Shown piece after piece: positions 24,689-36,100 of a stretch of 64,000 nt of DNA. The first letter of the stretch is position 1. Each line of letters starts with the position of its first letter. The translations under genes and the position numbers were made by a program. The DNA comes from Chamaelirium japonicum (Eukaryota; Streptophyta; Magnoliopsida; Liliales; Melanthiaceae), in contig OX393551.1 of assembly GCA_947650365.1 (NCBI GenBank), positions 63,233,173 to 63,297,172 of the forward strand, in the 5' to 3' direction. A model generated the notes under the pieces. The model saw only the letters and a program-made list of their open reading frames with translations. It searched no databases and was not told where the DNA came from.

Positions 24689-25504
24689 AGCGTGCCCAAA
24701 TTGTGCATCAACCGTCAAGCTCCAATCGCTAAGTCAACTTCCCAGCCGAAAGTCTCGAAGCGACGTCAACGTATTCCTGCGCTCACCGAGGATGAAACGT
24801 CGCTGCCCTGGGGGCAACCATCGCTCACACCAGCACCTCTTCCAAGCAATGCTACATCCCAACGTGCTCTTCGGGAAAGATACGAGCAAGGAGATCCAGA
24901 AGTCGGTCTGCTGGGCCAGCCTTCAGGGAAGTTCGACTATTACGTCCTCTACTCAAGGCCTCCGTCCGTTTCAATCGACGAAATCAAGCCCACCGGCTGG
25001 AAATCGGAAGACGAGCCAGTAGAGCCTCAAGAGGAGCAAGTCCCTTCCAGTCAAGCTACGTCCCAACGCGCTCTTCGGGAAAGATACGAGCAGGGAGATC
25101 CAGAAGTCAGTCTGCTGGGCCAGCCTTCGGGGAAGTTCGACTATTACGTTCTCTATTCAAAGCCTCCATCGGTTTCAGCTGAAGAAATCAAGCCTACCGG
25201 CTGGGAATCGGAAGACGAGCCAGTAGAGCCTCCAGAAGAACAAGTGCCTTCGAGGGAACCAGTTGCTGTGGCCAATCATCATCTTAGCGGAGGAGAATCC
25301 ACCGACGAAGAAGCATGGGTCATGCTACCATGGCGACGGAAGCCATGGCAATAAAAGAAGCTCAAGCAAGACCGCATGATGAGGAGGTCCACCAAGCGGA
25401 AGACCTACAAGAAGAAAAGCAAGACTCCAGGGAGGAAGGCATTCAAAGTGCCGCCAGCAAGCTAAGACGATCTCCTTCAGCAGAGTCTTCCAGAGCCGAC
25501 AACC
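24689..25504 (+). pseudogene. gag-protease linker with two internal stops
   Basis: Same frame as gag. A block of about 75 codons is duplicated (ATSQRALRERYEQGDPEV at about 24850 and 25060, each followed by GQPSGKFDYYVLYS). TAA stops at 25352-25354 and 25463-25465 interrupt a Lys/Arg-rich stretch. The function of the linker is unknown; the internal duplication is a visible oddity. Confidence 0.6.
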
Positions 25505-26719
25505 TTGCAAGAGTTCTACCCGGATCACTTCCTCCCAGTGGACCAATGCGTCAAGGTGTCTTGTTGCATGGTCGAAGTTCATGAGGCGTCGGAAGGAAAG
25601 AACGAAAGTGAAACTTCTGAAGAAGGCGACTCCACCGATGAGGGAGATGACTCCAACGAAGGGGGCACCGCCTCTCACGACGAAGCAATCCTGCACATGC
25701 CTCTCGTAGAAGCTTTGCATCTCCCGAAGAAGGCTCGCCTGGCGATGGCTGCGGCCTTAGCCGATCCAGATAGCTACAAAAGGAAGAGGAAGAATGACCA
25801 GAAGGGCAGAGCTGTGGCCTCGTGTGATGCAACGATTACCTTTTCGGATGAGGACCTGCAACTCGGGACGCGATTGTACAACCGGCCTCTTTACATTTCG
25901 AGATACATCAAGGAGAAGCCAGTGAACCGAATCCTGTTGGACTGTGGCTCCGCCGTCAACATCATGCCTATCCAGACAATGCGGCAACTCGACATTACCA
26001 ACGACCAGCTCTCGCCGAGTCAGTTGCTCATTCAAGGGTTCAACCAGGGCGGACAGTCCACTATCGGAATCATCCGCCTGAAGCTGTCAATTGGCCCGCT
26101 GGACACAACGGTCCTCTTCCACATCATCGATTGCCAGACATCATATCGTCTCATGTTAGGAAGACCATGGCTGCACGAGAACGGCATCGTGGTATCCACC
26201 TGGCACCAGTGCCTCAAGTACTACGAAGAAGGCGTGGAGAGGTGCATAGTTGCGGACGACAAGCCATTCAACGAGGCCGAGGCACACTTGGCCGATGCTA
26301 AGTTCTACCAAGCAAAGGGCCTAGTCGCGGAAGTTCTTCCAGCTAAAGCCCCTCGAGCCCAAAAGATTGAAGAAGTGAAGCAGGACGAGATGCCACTTCC
26401 CGCGAATCCGGTGCCACCTTCTGACGAGGCGAGACTCAAGGTCCAAGGAACGCCGAAACCAAGGCAATGGATGCGCATCAGTCCCGAGCCAAGAGCAATG
26501 CAACATACCCCATTGCCAATCCAAATGGCGCCTGTCCTGCGTCTCGCACCTCAGTGGCTTTGCAAATCCGAGCGATCGCCTTCTACTCCGACAAGGAAGC
26601 TGGCCCCGTCGTTATCTCAGGCCAATGTCATCACTCTGCAAGAAATGACGGTGCCATTACCCAGTCTGACGCAAGCTCCGAACCCAAGTAGACCTGTCGA
26701 ATCGGCATACCTCGAGTAA
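25505..26719 (+). pseudogene. retrotransposon aspartic protease region
   Basis: 404 codons open in the gag frame, ending at TAA 26717-26719. The catalytic motif is ILLDCGSAVNIMP near 25938, where D followed by CGS replaces the usual D-[ST]-G. The flap region follows, then YRLMLGRPWLHENG near 26145-26180, the conserved second half of pepsin-like retroelement proteases. In an intact copy it would cleave the polyprotein in cis. The residues after about 26350 are low-complexity proline-rich linker. Confidence 0.85.
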
Positions 26720-27184
26720 CTCGGATTCAAGCCGAAAGGGAGTTGGGGGCAAAACGCTGCCAAGTTGCTGTTCAGAGTCGGCTACAACGAAGAAAGCGCC
26801 ATGGGCACACTTCCACCAGTAGCAACTCTATATGGGATGACGAGAACTCAAGCTCGGCTATTTCAAAGTGGAGAACAAATTCTCCCGAACCGCCGAGGCA
26901 TCGGCTCCAGTCAAGCTCCGTTGGTCATCAAAACCGCGGCGAAGAAGACCTTCACCTCCAACTACATCGGAGCGAAGATGGTAGACGAAGCAGCTGAAGG
27001 ATCGACAATTTTCGATGCACGCTCTTCCTACGCAAGCCGTCCCGACAGCAAAAGAAGACGGCGAAGAGCTCGATGCCAAGCCTTGCTCCAGAAGCAAATC
27101 AGAGGTGGTAGAAACCAGTCGAATCTAAAGCGTACATCCGTGTTCGAAAGGCTCAGGCCAGTTAAGCACTCAAAGAAGAAGTGA
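26720..27184 (+). pseudogene. protease-to-reverse-transcriptase linker
   Basis: Same frame. It contains YGMTRTQARLFQSG and TSVFERLRPV, conserved linker blocks in Tat pol proteins, and ends at TGA 27182-27184, three bases before the frame resumes with VFDRL. Confidence 0.7.
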
Positions 27185-29218
27185 GTGTTCGATCGTCTGG
27201 AAATACCAATCGAGGACTTCGTCTCAACACCCACCCACCCACCCATGGTGGCCGTTCAGCATATCTCCATTACGGATCCCGACAACGGTGATACTTCTAC
27301 TTCGGACGATGAGTTGCCCGGCGCCCCGCTAGTCCTCGAAGAAGGGGGGCAGTCCACCGTTGATGACTTGAAGGAAATCAACTTGGGCACAGAGACGGAA
27401 CCTCGGCCTACATTCGTCAGCACACTCTTGACCCCTGAGGAAGAAGCCACATACATCAAACTGCTTAAAGAATACAGAGACGTCTTCGCATGGTCCTACA
27501 AGGAGATGCCAGGCCTCGATCCCAAAATCGCAGTGCACCAGCTCAGCGTCAAACACGGAGCCAGCGCCATCAAGCAAGGACAAAGACGCTACCGGCCAGA
27601 ACTGGTACCCCAAATAGAAGGCGAAGTTAACAAGTTGATCGAAGCCGGCTTCATTCGAGAGGTCAAGTACCCGACATGGATCTCTAGTGTCGTCCCAGTC
27701 AAAAAGAAGAACGGCCAAATCCGAGTGTGCGTGGACTTCAGAGACTTGAACAATGCATGCCCAAAGGACGACTTCCCCTTGCCAATCACGGAGCTAATGG
27801 TCGACGCGACGACAGGTCACGAGGTGCTTACTTTCATGGACGGATCATCGGGCTACAATCAGATTCGGATGGCACCCAAGGACGAGGAGCTCACGGCATT
27901 CCGCACACCGAAAGGGATCTACTGCTATAAGGTAATGCCGTTCGGCTTGAAGAATGCGGGAGCCACCTACCAGCGAGCTATGCAGAAAATCTTCGACGAC
28001 ATGCTTCATCAAAACATGGAGTGTTATGTCGACGACCTCGTGGTGAAATCCAAGAAGAAGTCGGCACATCTACAAGATCTCGAGCTAATCTTCAAACGGT
28101 TTCGAAGGTACCAACTCCGCATGAATCCACTCAAGTGCGCGTTCGGAGTCTCCTCAGGCAAGTTCCTCGGCTTCGTCGTCCGACATCGTGGCATTGAGAT
28201 AGATCAATCCAAGATTGATGCTATCGTCAATATGCCCGCACCAAAGACAGTGCGAGACCTCAGAGGCCTCCAAGGGCACTTGGCCTATATCCGAAGATTC
28301 ATCGCCAACCTGGCCGGAAAGTGCCACCCTTTTAGTCGCCTCATGAAGAAAGGAGCGTCGTTCAAATGGGATGAAGCTTGCCAAGAGGCACTCCAAAACA
28401 TCAAAGCATATCTACTGAAGCTGCCAGTCCTATCAGCGCCGGTTCAAGGGAGGCCGCTCATCCTCTACATTGCTGCCCAGGAGCAGTCCTTGGGGGCACT
28501 CCTGGCTCAGAACAATGAACTTGGTATGGAGACAGCCTGCTACTACCTCAGTCGCACTCTCATCGGCGCAGAGCTGAATTACTCCCCAATCGAGAAGGTC
28601 TGCTTAGCGCTTATCTTCGCCACAAAAAAGCTGCGACACTATATGCTCGCTCACACCATCAGACTCGTCTCAAAGGCCGACCCCCTCAAGTACATCATGT
28701 CGAGACCAGTGCTTTCCGGACGTCTGGCCAAGTGGGCCCTGCTGCTACTTGAATTCGATATCACCTTCGTGCCGCAGAAAGCGGTTAAAGGGCAGGCCCT
28801 CACGAACTTTCTCGCAGAATACCCTCTGTCGGCAGAATGGGAGTTATCAGAAGATCTCCCAGATGAAGAAGTGTTCTCCGTCGACGTCGCCCCAACATGG
28901 AAAATATTTTTTGACGGCGCAGCTAGGCAAGACATAGCGGGAGCCGGAGTCATCTTCGTCACTCCGGACAACGAAATACTCCCCTTCTCATTCCTGCTGT
29001 CGGAATCATGTTCCAACAACGTGGCAGAATATCAAGCCCTGCTCATCGGTCTCGAGCTGGCCGACGAAATGAAGCTTCAAGGACTAGAGATTTTTGGAGA
29101 CTCCCAACTCGTGATCCAGCAAGTCCTGGGGGCATACGAAGTCAACAAAGAAGACCTGGTGCCATTGCATGCGCGGGCCGTAGAGCTCCTCGGCAAACTC
29201 AAGGCTGCTTCCATTTAG
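27185..29218 (+). pseudogene. reverse transcriptase, RNase H and second (archaeal-type) RNase H
   Basis: 677 open codons. The reverse transcriptase spans about residues 150-330, with VDFRDLNNACPKDDFPLP, MPFGLKNAGATYQR and the active-site YVDD at 28025-28036 (residues 281-284). The first RNase H (about 400-520) has AELNYSPIEKVCLALIFA and RHYMLAH but reads YIAAQEQSLGALL where an active enzyme has its first catalytic Asp. The second RNase H (about 570-677) has intact WKIFFDGAA, NNVAEYQAL and FGDSQLVIQQ. Its last segment, RNLNQQADALTNLA, lies beyond TAG 29216-29218. A spare intact RNase H compensating for a decayed first one is established for the Tat clade. Confidence 0.93.
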
Positions 29219-30652
29219 CACGTCTCTAGGAACCTCAACCAACAAGCTGACGCACTCACAAATCTGGCGGCTACACTCCCGTTTCCAGATGAACGTTCGC
29301 TCGTCGTCCCCGTCTGCAGGAGATTCGTGATCACCGAAGAAGAAGGTCCGCCCGAAGTACCAGTTCAAACCAACGCGGTGCATGTCCTCGAGATCAAAGA
29401 ACAAGACTGGAGGCAACCGTTTGTGGAGTATCTCATTCATGGTAAACTCCCCGAAGATCCGAAGCGCAAAAGTGACATCCGTCGATGATCTCTAAGGTTC
29501 TACCACTTCAATGGCGAGCTGTACTGACGAAGCTACGATGGCACACTCCTGAGGTGCCTCGCAAAAGAAGAAGCAGAAGCCGCACTGGAAGAAGTACACG
29601 CGGGAATCTGCGGATCGCACCAGTCCGGTCCGAAACTTCACTTCCGCGTCAGGAGGATGGGATACTACTGGCCTACCATGATCAAAGATAGCTTGGAGTA
29701 CGTGAGGAGATGTCAAGCTTGCCAGATGCACGGGGACTACATCCGTCAACCTCCGGAGCCTTTGCACCCGACAATCGCGTCTTGGCCCTTCGACGGGTGG
29801 GGACTCGATATCGTCGGTCCCCTGCCCAAGTCATCCAAGCAATATCTCTATATTTTGGCAGCAACGGACTACTTCTCCAAGTGGGCTGAAGCAACGCCTC
29901 TGCGGGAAGTTACAAAGCACTCCGTCATCAGCTTTATCCAGAATGACATCATCTTTCGCTATGGGGTCCCCCGCTACATCGTAACAGATAACGGGAAGCA
30001 GTTTAAGAATGCTGCCGTCAGCCAGTTCTGCGCATTGTACAACATTAAGCAGAATTGTTCGACGATGTACAACGCTCCGGCCAACGGTCTAGCAGAAGCC
30101 TTCAACAAGACTCTATGCAAGCTGCTGGAGAAAACCGTCTCGAAGACAAAGAAAGATTGGCACGAACGCATGGGCGAAGCACTATGGGCTTACCGGACGT
30201 CCTTCCGCACGCCGACGCAAGCAACACCGTACTCCCTCGTCTATGGTGTGGAAGCCGTTCTTCCGCTCGAGCTCCAGATCCCGTCACTCAGGATAGCAAT
30301 CCAGGAAGGCCTCACCGGCGACGACAATGCCCAGCTCCGCCTAGCGGAATTGGAAGCATTGGACGAGAAACGCCTCGAAGCTCAACAGCGTCTGGAGTGT
30401 TATCAGGCCAGGCTCTCTCGCGCCTTCAACAAAAAGATCCGTCCTCGATCATTCCAGATAGGGGAACTGGTGCTGGCAGTCAAACGCCCCATCATCCTAT
30501 CGCATCGAGGAGGGAAGAAATTTGATGCCAAGTGGGATGGCCCGCATTCCGTCAAGGAAGTCTACTCCAACGGCGCCTATCTCCTCACCACGCCAAAAGG
30601 GCTGACACTCGGCCCCATCAATGGCAAGTACCTCAAAAGGTACTATGCCTAA
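29219..30652 (+). pseudogene. integrase with two internal stops upstream
   Basis: The frame continues from the RNase H. TGA stops at 29486-29488 and 29525-29527 fall before the zinc domain, and 331 codons are open from 29657 to TAA 30650. The HHCC zinc-binding motif runs from VHAGICGSH (near 29598) to CQACQMH (near 29716). The DDE catalytic core follows: FDGWGLDIVGPLP, VPRYIVTDNGKQF and NGLAEAFNKTL. The C-terminal domain ends GPINGKYLKRYYA with no chromodomain, which excludes the Tekay, CRM, Reina and Galadriel lineages. Confidence 0.92.
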
Positions 30653-30884
30653 AGCAAGGCCACACCCCTTGCGTAAAAAAAAAAAAAAAAAAAAAAACAA
30701 ACTACGTGTGACTTGATCCCTCTCAGGAGGGTACGTAGGCAGCCTACAAAGGTTCAGTCCAGACAAAAAAAGGAACATCCCAACGTCGTCCAGGAAGGCC
30801 AGCCCAGAGAAGAATAAGTGCAGATCCACAAGTACAGTCAGCAAACCAAAAGATGACAAGAAAGTCAAAGTCTCAGAGGCACTG

Positions 30885-31550
30885 AAGCAGCTCGCCTCCC
30901 GCGGTCTACACGTGCTGCAACTCCCGGGGTAGAAAATCCATCAACTTCCGACGCATCACCAGCTATACATGCTGTGTCACAAGGGTCGCTCCGGAAACCT
31001 TCTCGATCACTGCACCAGCTCCCGATACTTCGTCAACTCTTCATTGCTTCGCAAGCTCTGCTCCAGACGTCTTCCCGATCGCTTGAGCTTTCCCCAAACG
31101 GAACTCCAGCTTCTAAAGCAACGCACGAGTAGCAAGTCGAAGTCCTTAAGGCGTCGAAGTGGTTCGCCTTCCGCAGCTTACACGCGCTGCAACTCCAGGG
31201 GTAGAGGAGCCGTCAACTTCCGACGCGTTGCCAGCTATGCACGCTGCTTCGCAAAGCTCTGCTCCAGACGTCTTCCCGATCGCTTGAGCTTTCCCCAAAC
31301 GGAACTCCAGCTTCTAAAGCAACGCACGAGTAGCAAGTCGAAGTCCTTAAGGCGTCGAAGTGGTTCGCCTTCCGCAGCTTACACGCGCTGCAACTCCAGG
31401 GGTAGAGGAGCCGTCAACTTCCGACGCATCACCAGCTATGCACGCTGCTTCGCAAGGTTCACTCCAGAAGCCTTCTCGATCGCTCCACCAGCTCCCGACA
31501 ATTCGTCAGCCCTTCTCGCTGAGATGCAGACCCTGCTCCAGAAGTCTTCT
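30885..31550 (+). repeat. ~200-bp tandem repeat behind pol
   Basis: CTCCAGACGTCTTCCCGATC occurs at 31061 and 31262 in near-identical units. Diverged partial units begin about 30885 and end about 31550. The 194-codon plus-strand frame over it (30969-31553) simply follows the repeat. Confidence 0.85.
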
Positions 31551-32157
31551 TAGTCGCTCGAGCATCCTTCAGACGGGACTCCGACTTCTGAAGTGACGCA
31601 CGAGTAATCTCCATCTTCTCCTGCATTTGAACCAAGTTTGCAGCAGCAAGCATGCGAAAGGCCTCCAATCGACGTTCCTCTTCCTTGGCCGCAGCTAAAG
31701 CCAAGGAAGCATTCGCCAGCAAAGCCAATAATGAGTAATAGATCTCGCTTACTCCAGGAAGGTGTGCAGCTGCTTTGGAAACGAAGAGTCGTCACATTGA
31801 AATCCGTCGGGCTCATGCAAAAGCTCGGGCCCACCTGAAGGATGGAAACCGTCACTGCAGCCAAAAGCAGTATCTTAAAAAAATGGCGAATGTATCAACG
31901 ACAACCGCATCCTTCACGACTTCCACGAAGCCAAAAGGACCGTTGGAGCTGTCGCCAAGTCCGCCTGCCTTGATATTCTTCAAGCCGACATTGCCACCAG
32001 AAAAGTTTCCTCCATAGGCTTCTAACAACCAATGGTCGTCTAGAGGAATATCCAGCCCGCCTCGTTCAGCATGCCCGAGTGCAACCTCGCTAGTCGGAAG
32101 ATGCAAATGAGATAGAGATGAAGATATCTGCTCCCGTGATGAGCCTCCTCAACGATC
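31459..32157 (-). pseudogene. decayed antisense reading frame (aORF) of the retrotransposon
   Basis: One minus-strand frame runs from about 32157 to 31459 (about 230 codons), broken only by TGA codons at about 32151, 31852, 31813 and 31792. Its C-terminal 90 codons are protein-like and coiled-coil-like: ALAAAKEEERRLEAFRMLAA, then VQMQEKMEITRASLQKSES. Upstream is the Gly-rich YGGNFSGGNVGLKNIKAGG. No domain is recognised. Antisense frames in this position are known from Tat-lineage elements (Grande, for example), which supports a real former gene; chance or overlap with a noncoding repeat remains possible. Confidence 0.5.
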
Positions 32158-32884
32158 TCATCGGTCTTCGGAAGGTGCTCGGAGGGACGATGCAAAAGGA
32201 TGGAAGATACAAGTCAGTTCTGGAAGAAAAGGGCGAAACAAGTTTAGAAGACAAGAATGAAGTGCAAGTCCCCAGAAGAAAGTCAAAAAAAAAAGAAAAA
32301 AAAGAAAAAAAAGAAAGAGGAGCTGAAGAATGGGGCCACAGCCCCTTGAAAGCCCGCAACCGCTCGACGCCAGCACCCTCGCCCGCCTACGCCCTGACGC
32401 CGACCGCCTGCTGTTCTCGGTGCCCGACCGGCAGGAAAAAAAAAAGAAAAAAAGAAAAAAAAGAGACAAAACAGAAAAAAAAAGAGACGAAACCAGTGAA
32501 AGAAAAAGAAAAGAAAGAAAGAAGAAGAAAAGAGGAAAAAAGAAGGAAGAGTTAGAGCCGCCATCCACAACGACTCCGTCTCCTCCCTTTGCGCCGTTGT
32601 CACCGCCTTCGGTTGCGCGACGACTCAGCCTCCTTCCCTCGTCACAGTCGCCGCTCTCGGCCATGACAATTGCCCCCACCATCGTGCTCCCGCACCAAAT
32701 AAGGGGCAAAAGTCCTCCGCCGAGATGCACCGTGGCCGTCCTCGCACTCCAGTCGCCCTCGTGCCGCTCTCGAACTCCATACAGCGGCCACCTTCGACGT
32801 TCGTGCAATCTTTGAAGCAAGAGGAAGTTCGCAACGAAAAAGGTGATCAAAACCCTAGCAAGGGTCATCGTCTTCGTGCCGCCA

Positions 32885-33190
32885 AAGGAGCCTTCGTTTC
32901 CAAGCCACCGGAGAGCCTTCATCTCCGTGAGCCGCCAGAGGGGCCTTCGTCTCCAAACCGCCGAAGAAGCCTTCGTCTTCGAGACACCGAAAAGCCTTCA
33001 TCTCTGCGAGCCGCCAGAGGGGCCTTCGTCTCCAAGCCGACGAAGGATCCTTCGTCTCCAAATCGCCAAAGAAGACTTCGCCTCCAAGCCATCGAAGAAC
33101 CTTCATCTCCGCGAGCCGCTAGAGGAGCCTTCGTCTCCAAGCCGCCGAAGGATCTATCGTCTCCAAGCTGCAGAAGAAGCCTTTGTCTTC
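32885..33190 (+). repeat. short imperfect tandem repeats before the 3' LTR
   Basis: Units of about 60 bp contain GGAGCCTTCGTCTCCAAGCC and CCGCGAGCCGCCAGAGGGG variants, five or so copies. Arg/Ser/Pro-rich frames across them in all directions reflect the repeat. Confidence 0.7.
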
Positions 33191-33451
33191 AAACGCCGCG
33201 CACCATCGCCGCCGCCGACGAAAGAGGCGACACTGGGAAGACGGAGCAAGTCACGTGCAACCCCAGGCAGCACTCTTCCGACGGCGGTCTCCAAACTCCA
33301 GTCTTCCGCAAAAAAAAAACAAGGCACATGATGAAAAGGGTAGGGGCTCTTAAATAAGCCACCAAGCCCATCCAAGAAAGGAATCAAGGACAAGTGCTCC
33401 GCGTTCCCTACGTACACAAGTACTCCGCGTTTCCGCCGGCGCACTCACCCT

Positions 33452-33463
33452 TGAGGGGGCATT
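33452..33463 (+). promoter_or_regulatory. polypurine tract
   Basis: TGAGGGGGCATT directly abuts the TGTAGACAC start of the 3' LTR, the position and composition of the plus-strand primer of Ty3 elements. Confidence 0.8.
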
Positions 33464-33765
33464 TGTAGACACACAAATTGTGTCTAACCCGGACCCGACT
33501 TGCGTGCACCTATGCGGATGCGGACCCGACATGCGCTCGGACCCGGACCCGACTCGAAGGCCCCTACGTGGATGCAAACCCGACGCGCTCGGACCCGGAC
33601 CCGACTCGAATGCCCGTACATGGATGCAAACCTGACGCACACCACGACTCGGACCCGATTCGCACCCAACAAGGGGGCCCGGTGGGCCCATCCTCAAGTG
33701 GGGCCCACCCGGCCCCCTACTACAAGACCGAACCCCTTTAGGGGGGGTGGCCGGCCTTGCATGCA

Positions 33766-34030
33766 AGGAAAGAAAAGAAAGAAAGAAAGAAAAGAAAGGA
33801 AAGAAAAGAAAAGGAAAGAAAAGAAAAGAAAAAAAAAAGAAAGAAAAGAAAAGAAAAAAAAAGAGGGGCCAGCCTTGCAAGGGAAAAAGAGAAGAACAGA
33901 AAGAAGAGAAAAGGAAAGAAAAGAAAGGAAAAAGAAAAGAAAGGAAAGAAAAGAAAAAGGAAAGAAAAGAAAAGGAAAAAGAAAAGAAAGGAAAGAAAAG
34001 AAAAGGAAAGAGAAGAAAGAAAAGGAAGGA
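33766..34030 (+). repeat. purine tract in U3, 3' LTR
   Basis: The same AAAG/AAAGG tract as at 19362-19627, with several length changes between copies, as expected of a slippage-prone sequence. Confidence 0.9.
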
Positions 34031-34299
34031 AACACCGCCATGCGCGGGGGGAGGTTGCGTATGATGTCTGCACACACGCGGATCTGCGCCGATCCCTCGA
34101 TCCGACGCACAAGAAGAAGCGCCCGATCGCCATCGATTTCGTGTGCGAAATCCAACCATAATTGCCTCGCCAGAAAAGGAAAACAAATAAGTGTTATTCC
34201 CCTCATCAATGGATGAATAAATACCGGGCAATTATGAGAGAGATACAAAAAGGGATTTAAAATTAAAAGTTCCTATATCTCTCTCCCCTCCCCTTTGCC

Positions 34300-34308
34300 T
34301 ATAAATAG
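34300..34308 (+). promoter_or_regulatory. TATA box of the 3' LTR
   Basis: TATAAATAG, identical in sequence and context to 19895-19903. It could drive read-through transcription toward 38.6 kb, where the RNFT-type gene starts on the same strand. Confidence 0.75.
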
Positions 34309-34330
34309 AGGGGGTGGGGGAAGATTCAAA

Positions 34331-36100
34331 AGGTCGATGGTTGAAGACTGAAGACGAAGCGCGGGAGCTCTGCAGAAGAGGAGACGCTTCTTCATCGACC
34401 CAAGGCTTCACGAGGCACGGTCAAGCCTGTCCCGTCGGGATCGGCTTACCGAAAGGTCTCATCAACATGAAGACCCTTGCACACGAAGATCAAGACACCG
34501 ACTCTGTGCACGCTTCTTCATCGACCCAAGTCACGAGGCACGATCAAGCCTGTCCCGTCGGGATCGGCTTACGGAAAGCTCTCATCAACGTGAAGACCCT
34601 TGCACACGAAGATCAAGACTTTGACTCCGTGCACGAAGAAGAAAGCTCGGAGAAGAAGACCCTTCGACTCCGAAGACGCCAGAAGCAAAGGCCGGAGAAG
34701 AAGCTCGGAGCGGCACTACCCCGTTGTCTCCAACAAGCCTTCGACTCTGATCAAGCCCAAAAGCTCGGAGAAGAAGAGGAGCGGCACTACCCCGTCGTCT
34801 CCAACAAGCCTTCGACTCCGATCAAGCCCAAAAGCCCGGAGAAGAAGAGGAGCGGCACTACCCCGTCGTCTCCAACAAGCCTTCGACTCCGATCAAGACC
34901 AAAAGCCCGGAGAAGAAGAGAAGCGACGCTACACCCGTCATCTTCAATAAAGTCTTCAACTCCGATTACGCCAAATACGTCCGGAGGAGAAGCCGACGCC
35001 ACAACCGTCGCCAGGTCGATGGTTGAAGACTGAAGACGAAGCGCGGGAGCTCTGTAGAAGAGGAGACGCTTCTTCATCGACCCAAGGCTTCACGAGGCAC
35101 GGTCAAGCCTGTCCCGTCGGGATCGGCTTACTGAAAGCTCTCATCAACGTGAAGACCCTTGCACACGAAGATCAAGACATCGACTCCGTGCACGCTTCTT
35201 CATCGACCCAAGGCTTCACGAGGCACGGTCAAGCCTGTCCCGTCGGGATCGGCTTACCGAAAGCTCTCATCAACGTGAAGACCCTTGCACACGAAGATCA
35301 AGACTTTGACTCCGTGCACGAAGAAGAAAGCTCGGAGAAGAAGACCCTTCGACTCCGAAGACGCCAGAAGCAAAGGCCGGAGAAGAAGCTCGGAGCGGCA
35401 CTACCCCGTCGTCTCCAACAAGCCTTCGACTCCGATCAAGCCCAAAAGCCCGGAGAAGAAGAGGAGCGGCACTACCCCGTCGTCTCCAACAAGCCTTCGA
35501 CTCCGATCAAGCCCAAAAGCCCGGAGAAGAAGAGGAGCGACACTACCCCGTCGTCTCCAACAAGCCTTCGACTCCGATCAAGACCAAAAGCCCAGAGAAG
35601 AAGAGAAGCGGCGCTACACCCGTCATCTTCAATAAAGTCTTCAACTCCGATTATGCCAAATACGTCCGGAGGAGAAGCCGACGCCACAACCGTCGCCAGG
35701 TCGATGGTTGAAAAGCGCGGGAGCTCTGCAGAAGAGGAGACGCGTCTTTATCGACCCAAGGCTTCACGAGGCACGGTCAAGCCTGTCTCGTCGGGATCGG
35801 CTTACCGAAATCTCTCATCAACGTGAAGACCCTTGCACACGAAGATCAAGACGTCGACTCCGTGCACGCTTCTTCATCGACCCAAGGCTTCACGAGGCAC
35901 GGTCAAGCCTGTCCCTTCGGGATCGGCTTACCGAAAGCTCTCATCAACGTGAAGACCCTTGCACACGAAGATCAAGACTTCGACTCCGTGCACGAAGAAG
36001 AAAGCTCGGAGAAGAAGACCCTTCGACTCCGAAGACGCTAGAAGCAAAGGCCGGAGAAGAAGCTCGGAGCGGCACTACCCCGTCGGCTCCAACAAATCCT
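34331..36100 (+). repeat. 2.6 tandem units of 682-685 bp in the R region, 3' LTR
   Basis: Units begin at 34331, 35013 and 35698. The third has lost about 14 bp after AGGTCGATGGTTGA. Unit number and order match the 5' LTR, so the array predates this insertion. Confidence 0.9.

Larger units (their letters stand above)
30653..33463. other. 2.8-kb post-pol spacer of the retrotransposon
   Basis: It begins with a 23-bp A-tract (30676-30698), then a ~200-bp tandem repeat (30885-31550), the antisense frame (31459-32157), a purine-rich stretch (32282-32550), and a region of short Arg/Ser-codon repeats with GCCTTCGTCTCCAAGCCGCC units (32885-33190). It ends at the polypurine tract. Confidence 0.75.

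Noticed and set aside
30650..30868. Chromodomain at the integrase C-terminus
   Set aside because: The frame stops right after the conserved GKYLKRYYA end, and the sequence beyond has no chromodomain-like residues.
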